64,000 nucleotides of DNA from Flavobacterium odoriferum (GTDB lineage Bacteria > Bacteroidota > Bacteroidia > Flavobacteriales > Flavobacteriaceae), in NCBI RefSeq assembly GCF_025499515.1, contig NZ_JAMKFA010000003.1, positions 62,001 to 126,000 on the forward strand, in the 5' to 3' direction. This document shows positions 57,074-64,000 of this stretch, piece after piece. Position 1 is the stretch's first letter. Every line of letters begins with the position of its first letter. The position numbers and the translations under genes were made by a program. Below the pieces are notes generated by a model. The model worked only from the letters and a program-made list of their open reading frames with translations, made no database searches and was not told where the DNA came from.

Positions 57074-60000
57074 ATGAAAAAAATTACTTTATGGTTATTT
57101 GCTCTCTTTACGTGTTGGCAAATAAATGCACAAGTAGGTATTGTCCAAAGTTTTCCTAATACAACAACTCCTGCGGGTTGGAATGTAGGTTCTGGTGGAT
57201 TGTCAACTACTCAGGCTTGTGCTTCAGCTTCATGGAGAGGCAATGTTTATAATGCAGATGCTAGAATTCTTACTTCTGAGGCTCAAGTGTCTAATGGGCA
57301 AGATTTAACAATCTCTTTTGATTACAAGATCGTAAACTGGTCGGCTGCAACTGTTGCAACAAACCCTTATAACGGAACTGTTACAACTCAAATTTCTCTT
57401 GACGGAGGAACAACATGGACTGTTACAGCTGGTGTAATAAACAATGCTAATCATGTTCCAGGAAATACTTGTGTTAACGTAAGTTATATTGTTCCAGGAG
57501 CAAGCGTTCCTGCAGCATCTAATGTTAGAGTTAGATGGAACTGTGTTTTTGGTACAAGTGGAGATTACTATGTTTACATAGATAATATTTCTGCTACACA
57601 ACCTACATCAACACCTCCTTTATGCACAGTATTATCTTCACCTACTAATGGTGCTTTGAATGTTTCTAATACTACTATTACATGGAATGGAGCATCAGGA
57701 ATTCCAACAGGTTATAAATTAAATGTTGGTACTACTGCTGGTGGAACAGATGTTTTAAATGGTTTTAATGTTGGAAATGTGCTTTCTTACAATTTAGGAG
57801 CTTTAGATTTAGATACAACTTATTATGTAACAGTTATTCCTTACAATGCAAATGGAGACGCTACAGGTTGTACAGAATCAAGTTTTACAACTTGTGGAGA
57901 TATTGGTGATTTTTCAGAAAATTTTGATGCTTTAGGAGCTACAAATTTAATCCCAGCATGTTGGAGTAGAGTTTTAAGCAATGGTGTAAGTACTTTTGCT
58001 ACAGTTGGGACATCAACAACTAATAACAGTGCGCCTTATAGTATTGCTTTATATAACTCTGATTCTCCTGCTACTTCAAATATTATGTTAGTTACTCCTT
58101 ACATCAATAATATTGATGCAGGTACAAACAGATTGAAATTTTTTGCTAGAAATTCAACAGCATCAGAAGATATTCAAGTAGGAACGATGAGTAATCCTGC
58201 AGATGCTTCTACATTTACAGTTTTACAAACTGTTGATTTAAGCACAACTTTCCAAGAATATTCAGTAAGTTTTGCTGGTTATTCTGGTACAGATCAATAT
58301 ATTGCATTAAGAAGATTATCTACATCTACTTATACATATGTATATATTGATAATGTTGTTTGGGAAGCAATTCCTGCTGTTGCACCATCATGTGTGGCTA
58401 TTACTTCTCCTACAGATGGAGCTATTAATGTTATGAACTCTAGTGTAACTTGGGCTAGTAATGCAGATGCAACTGGTTATTATATTAACGTAGGTTATGC
58501 AACTGGAACAACAGATGTATTAAACTTGCAAGATGTTGGAAATGTAACTTCATATTCATTCCCAACAGATCCTGACACAACTTATTTTGTTACAATTGTA
58601 CCTTATAATGCTTTTGGATCTGCTACTGGACCTTGTACAGAGATTTCTTTTACAACTTGTGGATATTTAGCTGTTCCAAGTTTAGAAACTTTTGATACTT
58701 TCTTACCTTCTTGTTGGCAAGAAGCAGATAATGGTGATTTAGTATCTGGTCCAGCTACTTTTGGTGCTGCTGGTTGGTTTGCAGATGGATTTGGAAATGT
58801 TGGAACAACAGGTTCTATTGCATACGAAATTTGGTTAGCATCTGCTAATGACTGGATTATTTCTCCAGTAGTTAGTATACCTGCAACTGGATATGAATTA
58901 AAATTTGATGCTGCAGCAACTCAGTGGAATACTACTGCTGCTCCAACAACACCATGGGAAGCTGATGATTTTGTTCAAGTTCTTATTTCTACAACAGGTA
59001 CAGATAATTGGATAGTTTTAGATACTTACAATAGTACAAATGTTCCAGCTACAACAGGAACAACAAATATTATTGATTTAGATGCTTATGCAGGAATGGA
59101 TGTTCGTTTTGCATACAGAGTTGTTGAAGGTACTGCCGATGGTGGTGCTGATTTGAATTTCTATGTTGATAATTTTGAAGTAAGATTAACTCCTGCAACA
59201 GCACCATCTTGTGCTACTAATGTTGTAGCTACTCCTAATGCAACTTGTGGAAATTTCGCTAATAGTATTACTTGGGATGCAGCTTCTGGTGCAGATGGAT
59301 ATTTTATTACTGTAGGAACTACTACAGGAGGAACAGATGTTGCTAATAATGTTGATTTAGGAAACGTATTATCATACAATTTCACGGGTACAATAGGAAC
59401 AACGTATTATTATACTATTTTACCATATAACGGGGTAGGTCCTGCAACTGGATGTACAGAAATGTCATTTACAACTAATGCAAACGGATGCTATTGTACT
59501 TCATCTCCGTCAGCTACTAATTTTGATGGTAATGGTATATCAAATGTTTTAATTGTTGCAACTAATATTCCAAATGCTGCAGTTCCATATACTGATAATA
59601 CTGCTGTTCCAGTTGATATGTCTCAAGGTATTAGTAACAATGTTCAAATTACTTTTGAAACAGGTTTTACTTATGATGTAAATATTTGGATAGATTTTAA
59701 TGATGATTTCGATTTTAATGATGCTGGAGAATTAGTTCAAACTGGTATTGCATCAACAAATGCAAACCCAACAACATTAGATGCTTCTTTTGTTATGCCT
59801 GGTTCTGCTCCTCTTGGTTTACATAGAATGAGAATTGGAACAGCTGATGGAGGTCAAGTTCCACCAAATGCATGTTACAGTGGAGATTGGGGTGTAACAA
59901 TTGATTACACGGTAAATATTATTGCTGCTACTTGTACACCTGCTTCGGCAACTGCTACTGTAGTTCCTGCTTGTGGTACTGCTCAGTTCTCAGTTGATGT

Positions 60001-60877
60001 AAATGTTACAGCTTTAGGTAGTGGTACTCCTTCAATTTCTGATGGAACAACTACATGGCCTGTTACTGCAATTGGAGTTGTTAATGTTGGTCCATTTGCT
60101 GATGCATCTTCAGTAACTCTAACATTATTGCATGGTTCAGATTCAACTTGTAACTTACCTTTAGGTTCATTTACATACACTTGTCCAGCGGTAAATGATG
60201 ATTTATGTAATGCAATTCCAATAACAGTTAATGCAACTTCTACAGGAACTGCATATGGAAATGTGGGAGCTACAGCTCAGGCTAATGAGCCAGTTCCTGG
60301 ATGTTTCAGTGACAATATTAATGGTTCTGTATGGTTTAGTTTTGTTGCACCTGCTTCTGGTGAAGTAAATATTACAACAGATATCGCTGGCGCTACTTTA
60401 ATAGATACTGAAATTGCTGTTTATGCTGCTTCAGGAGTTACTTGTTCAGATTTATCTACACTTGGGGCTGATTTAGGTTGTGATCAAGATGGTGGAACAA
60501 CAATTAATTATAATTCATTCTTAAACTTAGCAGGTCTAACGCCAAGTGAAACTTATTACATTCAAGTTGATGATTATGGTTTTGGAGTAACACAAGGTTC
60601 TTTTGGATTAGAAGTTACTGAAGTATTATCTTCAGATTCTTTTGATAACAATAGTTTCGTAGCATATCCAAACCCAGTAAAAGATATCTTCAATGTATCT
60701 TATTCTTCTGAAATTTCTTCAGTTAGAGTATTGAATTTATTGGGTCAAGAAGTTATTACTAAAAACGTTGGTTCAACTTCAACACAAGTTGATATGTCTC
60801 AATTAAGTTCTGGTGCTTACATTGTTAATGTAACAGTAGGTGATACTATCAAAACAATTAAAGTTGTTAAGCAATAA
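57074..60877 (+). CDS. Large multidomain T9SS-exported surface protein
   Basis: 1267 residues. Signal peptide ending near INAQ. Then an adhesin-like jelly-roll domain (about 20-180), three fibronectin-III-like repeats (each with SPTNGALNV/SPTDGAINV, TTYYVTVIPYNANGDATGC and FTTCG), choice-of-anchor jelly-roll domains between them, a GEVED domain (IWIDFNDDFDFNDAGEL), a beta domain near 960-1040 and a pre-peptidase-like domain (NDDLCNAIPITV, GSVWFSFVAPASGEV). The last 75 residues are a type A T9SS sorting domain (YPNPVKDIFNVSY, LNLLGQEVITK, LSSGAYIVNV). Probably a surface adhesin or glycan-binding protein. No protease active site is seen. It is transcribed alone. Confidence 0.92.
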   Translation: MKKITLWLFALFTCWQINAQVGIVQSFPNTTTPAGWNVGSGGLSTTQACASASWRGNVYNADARILTSEAQVSNGQDLTISFDYKIVNWSAATVATNPYNGTVTTQISLDGGTTWTVTAGVINNANHVPGNTCVNVSYIVPGASVPAASNVRVRWNCVFGTSGDYYVYIDNISATQPTSTPPLCTVLSSPTNGALNVSNTTITWNGASGIPTGYKLNVGTTAGGTDVLNGFNVGNVLSYNLGALDLDTTYYVTVIPYNANGDATGCTESSFTTCGDIGDFSENFDALGATNLIPACWSRVLSNGVSTFATVGTSTTNNSAPYSIALYNSDSPATSNIMLVTPYINNIDAGTNRLKFFARNSTASEDIQVGTMSNPADASTFTVLQTVDLSTTFQEYSVSFAGYSGTDQYIALRRLSTSTYTYVYIDNVVWEAIPAVAPSCVAITSPTDGAINVMNSSVTWASNADATGYYINVGYATGTTDVLNLQDVGNVTSYSFPTDPDTTYFVTIVPYNAFGSATGPCTEISFTTCGYLAVPSLETFDTFLPSCWQEADNGDLVSGPATFGAAGWFADGFGNVGTTGSIAYEIWLASANDWIISPVVSIPATGYELKFDAAATQWNTTAAPTTPWEADDFVQVLISTTGTDNWIVLDTYNSTNVPATTGTTNIIDLDAYAGMDVRFAYRVVEGTADGGADLNFYVDNFEVRLTPATAPSCATNVVATPNATCGNFANSITWDAASGADGYFITVGTTTGGTDVANNVDLGNVLSYNFTGTIGTTYYYTILPYNGVGPATGCTEMSFTTNANGCYCTSSPSATNFDGNGISNVLIVATNIPNAAVPYTDNTAVPVDMSQGISNNVQITFETGFTYDVNIWIDFNDDFDFNDAGELVQTGIASTNANPTTLDASFVMPGSAPLGLHRMRIGTADGGQVPPNACYSGDWGVTIDYTVNIIAATCTPASATATVVPACGTAQFSVDVNVTALGSGTPSISDGTTTWPVTAIGVVNVGPFADASSVTLTLLHGSDSTCNLPLGSFTYTCPAVNDDLCNAIPITVNATSTGTAYGNVGATAQANEPVPGCFSDNINGSVWFSFVAPASGEVNITTDIAGATLIDTEIAVYAASGVTCSDLSTLGADLGCDQDGGTTINYNSFLNLAGLTPSETYYIQVDDYGFGVTQGSFGLEVTEVLSSDSFDNNSFVAYPNPVKDIFNVSYSSEISSVRVLNLLGQEVITKNVGSTSTQVDMSQLSSGAYIVNVTVGDTIKTIKVVKQ

Positions 60878-60901
60878 TTAGAGATAAAATCTAATATATT
60901 A

Positions 60902-60930
60902 AAAAGTCCCGCTTTGGCGGGACTTTTGTT
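60902..60930 (+). terminator. Intrinsic terminator, overlapping the next promoter
   Basis: AAAAGTCCCGC / GCGGGACTTTT with a TTTG loop, then GTTTTTTG. The loop TTTG is also the best -33 box of the next promoter. Confidence 0.92.
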
Positions 60931-60944
60931 TTTTGTTATATTTG
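60913..60944 (+). promoter_or_regulatory. Promoter of the glycosyltransferase-coaE unit
   Basis: TTTG at 60913-60916 and TATATTTG at 60937-60944 with a 20-base spacer. The -7 element ends 13 bases before the glycosyltransferase ATG. Confidence 0.65.
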
Positions 60945-60957
60945 TAAAAATTAGAAT

Positions 60958-61956
60958 ATGTATTTTTCTTTTATTATTCCTGTATATAATAGACCTGATG
61001 AAATTGATGAACTGTTAGAAAGTTTATCAAAATTAAATACTGACACCACTTTTGAAGTAGTTGTAGTTGAAGACGGCTCAACAATTTCATGTGAACACAT
61101 CATTGAAAAATACAATTCAAAACTTGCAATATCATATTATTTTAAAGGAAATTCTGGGCCAGGCGATTCTCGAAATTATGGAATGCGAGTTGCAAAAGGA
61201 GATTATTTCATCATTTTAGATTCAGATTGTATTATTCCCGAGCAATATTTGCAACACGTAACCAAAAGTTTGCAAAGTGATTTTGTAGATTGTTTTGGTG
61301 GACCAGATGCTGCATTAGACTCTTTTTCGGATGTGCAAAAAGCCATAAATTTTACTATGACATCTTTTTTAACAACTGGAGGAATTAGAGGAGGAAGTGA
61401 AAAAGTTGATAAATTTCAACCACGAAGTTTTAATATGGGATTGTCTAAAAAAGCATTTGAAACTTCCAATGGTTTTGGAAATATTCATCCGGGTGAAGAT
61501 CCAGATTTATCCATCAGATTGTGGAATTTAGGCTTTCGAACCAAATTAATTAAAGAAGCTTTCGTGTATCATAAAAGAAGAATTAGTTGGGAAAAATTCC
61601 AAATTCAAGTCAATAAATTCGGAAAGGCACGACCAATTCTAAATTCTTGGTATCCACAACATACAAAAATCACATTTTGGTTTCCAAGTTTATTTTTATT
61701 AGGATTCGTAGTTTCTTTTTTGTTGACCTTTGTAAAATTTCCTTATTTCTTAGGGTTGTATGTATTGTATTTTGGGCTTTTATTTGGCTCATCTTTACTG
61801 ATGAATAAAAGCTTTAAAATCGCAGCTTATTCAGTGTATGCTGCAATTATTCAGTTTTATGGTTATGGAAAAGGATTTTTACTATCGTTTTATAAAATAT
61901 TTGTTTTAAAACTAGAACCACAAAAAGCTTTTCCAGAATTATTTTTTAAAAAATAA
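60958..61956 (+). CDS. Family 2 glycosyltransferase with C-terminal membrane helices
   Basis: 332 residues. GT-A fold: SFIIPVYNRPDEIDELLESL at the start, VVVEDGST, the donor/metal motif LDSDC, and HPGEDPDLSIRLWNLGF with the acidic base region. Two to three hydrophobic helices follow at about 240-300. It transfers a sugar from a nucleotide donor to an unknown acceptor at the cytoplasmic face of the inner membrane. It starts a unit with coaE (3 bases downstream). Confidence 0.92.
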   Translation: MYFSFIIPVYNRPDEIDELLESLSKLNTDTTFEVVVVEDGSTISCEHIIEKYNSKLAISYYFKGNSGPGDSRNYGMRVAKGDYFIILDSDCIIPEQYLQHVTKSLQSDFVDCFGGPDAALDSFSDVQKAINFTMTSFLTTGGIRGGSEKVDKFQPRSFNMGLSKKAFETSNGFGNIHPGEDPDLSIRLWNLGFRTKLIKEAFVYHKRRISWEKFQIQVNKFGKARPILNSWYPQHTKITFWFPSLFLLGFVVSFLLTFVKFPYFLGLYVLYFGLLFGSSLLMNKSFKIAAYSVYAAIIQFYGYGKGFLLSFYKIFVLKLEPQKAFPELFFKK

Positions 61957-61959
61957 ATA

Positions 61960-62547
61960 ATGACAAGAATTATTGGTTTAACAGGTGGAATTGGCAGCGG
62001 AAAATCGACTGTAGCAACTTATATTGCTTCAAAAGGTATTCCTGTTTATATTGCTGATGAGGAAGCCAAAAAACTAATGGATTCTAAACGAATTTCAACA
62101 AAAATTCAAGCTATTTTTTCTGAAAACATTCTTTCCGAAAAAGGAAAATTAGACCGAAAAAAAATAGCAACAATAGTTTTCAATTCTCCCGAAAAACTAT
62201 CAGAATTAAATGCAATTGTTCATCCTGAAGTTAAAAAACACTTTGCAAATTGGCTCAAAAAACACAAAAATGCTCCTTTTGTTATTAAAGAAGTTGCTAT
62301 TTTGTTTGAAACCAAAGGAAATTTATCATGCGATAAGGTGATTTTAATTACAGCTCCACAAGAAATTCGCATCGAAAGAGCCATGAAACGTGACAATGTG
62401 GATAGAGAAAGCATTTTGAAACGTATTCAAAATCAATTGCCTGAAGAAGAAAAAATCCAAAAAAGCGATTTTGTAGTATATAATATTGAGCTACAAAATA
62501 CGTTTAAAGAAGTAGACCAAATTCTTAAAATTTTATCAAAAGCATAA
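61960..62547 (+). CDS. coaE: Dephospho-CoA kinase
   Basis: 195 residues, standard length. It phosphorylates dephospho-CoA to CoA, the last step of the pathway. P-loop GLTGGIGSGKST at 6-17, YIADEEAKKLMD, and AILFETKGNLSCDKVILITA with the LFE-type substrate block, then QIRIERAMKRDN-type lid (RIERAMKRDNVDRES). It is 3 bases after the glycosyltransferase gene and precedes a two-component sensor gene by 71 bases. Confidence 0.96.
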   Translation: MTRIIGLTGGIGSGKSTVATYIASKGIPVYIADEEAKKLMDSKRISTKIQAIFSENILSEKGKLDRKKIATIVFNSPEKLSELNAIVHPEVKKHFANWLKKHKNAPFVIKEVAILFETKGNLSCDKVILITAPQEIRIERAMKRDNVDRESILKRIQNQLPEEEKIQKSDFVVYNIELQNTFKEVDQILKILSKA

Positions 62548-62560
62548 AAAAAGGTTTTTA

Positions 62561-62608
62561 TGTTAATCTTTGGTTAATGTATTTTAACAAGATATGTTAA
62601 AATGTTAA
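62561..62608 (+). promoter_or_regulatory. TGTTAA direct and inverted repeats before the histidine kinase
   Basis: TGTTAA at 62561-62566, GGTTAA at 62572-62577 (11 bases on), TTAACA at 62584-62589 (inverted), TGTTAA at 62595-62600 and 62603-62608. The 11-base step is like that of OmpR-family regulator boxes. The last copy overlaps the -7 element TAAATTTG at 62606-62613. Autoregulation of the two-component system is an inference. Confidence 0.45.
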
Positions 62609-62613
62609 ATTTG
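62606..62613 (+). promoter_or_regulatory. -7 promoter element of the histidine kinase, at its start codon
   Basis: TAAATTTG fits TAnnTTTG and ends 5 bases before the ATG at 62619, predicting a transcript with almost no leader. No TTTG is found at the correct -33 spacing; the TGTTAA repeats lie there. Confidence 0.5.
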
Positions 62614-62618
62614 TGTCG

Positions 62619-64000
62619 ATGAATAAATCAAGGTTTAGATTATTAGTCTTTTTAATGAGCTTGTCATTAATAGGAATTATTGTAGTTCAATTATATTGGA
62701 TTACAACTTCTTTGAATAAAAATGAAGAAGAATTCAAATATCATGTACAGCAGGTGCTTGGTAATGTGTCAAATGCAATAAAAGACAAAGAATTGGTTTC
62801 CTTTTACAAACAATACAATAAAATTAAAGACAGTATTGGTACCGTTCCAAAAGAAGAAGATTTAAAAGAAATATACTTCTATGAACGCGATAAAAAAACT
62901 AATGAAACAATAATTTATTCTAACACACTTGTTGCCGAAAATTACGGAATTACAGGTTCGTTCTTTGATAAAAATACAAACTCAGTCAATTTTGATAAAG
63001 TTGTTTCTAAACGAAAAACAGAAATATACAATGGAAATTCAATCAACGATGGAAGTTTTCAAATGAATGCTCAACCGAATGTTACCATTAAAAAATCGGG
63101 AAGTTTATCCAGTTTAGATAAAGCTAATTTTGAAGTTGCTTTTAAAGATATTGTTTCTCAAAAGCCTTTGCAACAAAGAATTTCTAACGAAGAACTTGAA
63201 AAATTGTTAAAGACTGAATTAAACAAATATGGTGTTAAAACACCTTTTGAATTCGGTATTTATAGCAACGGTTTAGCAACAAAAATCCGTTCAGATAAAT
63301 TCAAATACGATAAAAAAACAACTTATGGAATTCCAGTTTTTCAAGATAACGAAGGATTGTCTCAATACCAGTTATTAGTAGGATTTCCTCATAAAAGTAA
63401 ATTTGTTTTTTCGTCATTAATTGGAATTACAAGTTTATCGTTATTGTTCACGTTGGTTATTGTTTTAACTTATTCAAGTGCATTGAATCAGTTGATAAAG
63501 CAAAAGCAAATTTCTGAAATTAAGACCGATTTTATCAACAATATGACTCATGAGTTTAAAACACCTATTGCAACTATAAATTTAGCTTTAGATGCTATAA
63601 AAAACCCTAAAATTATTGATGATAAGGAAAAAGTACAACGTTATCTTCAAATGATTAAAGAAGAAAACAAACGAATGCACGCTCAGGTTGAAAATGTTCT
63701 TAGGATTTCTAAATTAGAAAAAAACGAATTGGACATCTCTAAAGAACCAAGAGATGTTTCTGAAATTATTGAAGATGCAATTGATCATGTTAGCTTAATT
63801 GTCGAAGATAGAGAAGGAATTGTTAATAAGCATTTTAATGCACAACGAAATACCATTTTGTTAAACGAAGTACATTTTACCAATGTATTAGTTAACGTAT
63901 TAGATAATGCTATAAAATATTCGCCAAACGCACCAATTATTGATGTTTTTACCGAAAATATTAAAGATTTTATCTTGATAAAAATTCAAGATCAAGGTGC
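62619..64000 (+). CDS. Sensor histidine kinase (partial, runs off the end)
   Basis: 460 codons are visible from an ATG at 62619 (MNKSRFRLLVFLMSLS). Membrane helix about 7-28, a periplasmic sensor domain about 30-262, a second helix about 263-285, then HisKA with the phospho-accepting H311 (NNMTHEFKTPIATI) and the start of the HATPase domain with the N box at about 425-436 (VNVLDNAIKYSPN); the G boxes lie beyond the window. It resembles RprX-type kinases of Bacteroidetes, which pair with an OmpR-family regulator; the partner gene is expected next, outside the window. The signal sensed is unknown. It begins 71 bases after coaE, with repeats in the gap. Confidence 0.92.
   Translation, partial: MNKSRFRLLVFLMSLSLIGIIVVQLYWITTSLNKNEEEFKYHVQQVLGNVSNAIKDKELVSFYKQYNKIKDSIGTVPKEEDLKEIYFYERDKKTNETIIYSNTLVAENYGITGSFFDKNTNSVNFDKVVSKRKTEIYNGNSINDGSFQMNAQPNVTIKKSGSLSSLDKANFEVAFKDIVSQKPLQQRISNEELEKLLKTELNKYGVKTPFEFGIYSNGLATKIRSDKFKYDKKTTYGIPVFQDNEGLSQYQLLVGFPHKSKFVFSSLIGITSLSLLFTLVIVLTYSSALNQLIKQKQISEIKTDFINNMTHEFKTPIATINLALDAIKNPKIIDDKEKVQRYLQMIKEENKRMHAQVENVLRISKLEKNELDISKEPRDVSEIIEDAIDHVSLIVEDREGIVNKHFNAQRNTILLNEVHFTNVLVNVLDNAIKYSPNAPIIDVFTENIKDFILIKIQDQG

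Noticed and set aside
57305..57601. Cysteine-rich 98-codon minus-strand frame
   Set aside because: The cysteines result from reading the Thr/Ala-rich adhesin gene backwards; no promoter, start context or family support.

Overview
The window is 64 kb of chromosome from an AT-rich member of the Bacteroidetes, most likely Flavobacterium or a close relative. Support for this: promoters of the TTTG / TAnnTTTG type instead of E. coli -35/-10 boxes; almost no Shine-Dalgarno sequences; type IX secretion sorting tails (PNPV...) on two exported proteins; a type III glutamine synthetase; the PorD-like (DUF4835) gene in a bamD-rpoZ-coaBC-porD-recN cluster; and a PafA-type phosphatase. The sequence starts inside dbpA and ends inside a sensor histidine kinase. 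No tRNA, rRNA, CRISPR array, prophage or insertion sequence was seen, and no gene-free stretch exceeds 300 bases.

Layout. 0-9 kb: dbpA end, a palindromic repeat, small genes, ddl-coaD divergent from a PASTA protein and an RluD-type synthase, a YchJ-like gene with a 46-aa partner, and glutamine synthetase III. 9-14 kb: exported proteins of unknown role, a membrane-anchored winged-helix regulator, an AT-rich orphan gene and two tandem-OmpA-domain proteins. 14-25 kb: nucleotide synthesis (purM, guaA, pyrG), a LysM/binding-protein fusion, OsmC, an AT-rich two-gene accessory unit with a HEPN-like protein, yidC and proC. 25-38 kb: fasciclin lipoprotein, MORN-type protein, mnmA, subtilisin-like T9SS substrate, PafA phosphatase, lysA, sucC, nadC, BrkB-like and chalcone-isomerase-like proteins. 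38-49 kb: priA, a LytTR regulator, rpsF-rpsR-rplI, then ligA and its unusual neighbours and a 5'-nucleotidase in two pieces. 49-64 kb: dapA, bamD, rpoZ, coaBC, porD, recN, fabV, a 1267-aa T9SS adhesin, a glycosyltransferase, coaE and the histidine kinase.

Most genes are core housekeeping. Three of the late CoA synthesis genes (coaBC, coaD, coaE) are here at separate sites; ddl, dapA and lysA serve peptidoglycan and lysine.

The most unusual locus is ligA (43523-46797). Its first half looks like ordinary flavobacterial NAD-dependent ligase. From about 44.84 kb the base composition falls sharply. The ligase then carries an extra segment of about 150 residues in its helix-hairpin-helix region and ends in its own BRCT domain. 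It is followed, with a 4-base overlap, by a DEDDh exonuclease whose C-terminal BRCT domain returns to host-like composition and resembles the expected native LigA C-terminus. The simplest reading is a transferred cassette that replaced the 3' part of ligA and captured the original BRCT domain as the tail of a new exonuclease. This is inference and needs comparison with sister genomes.
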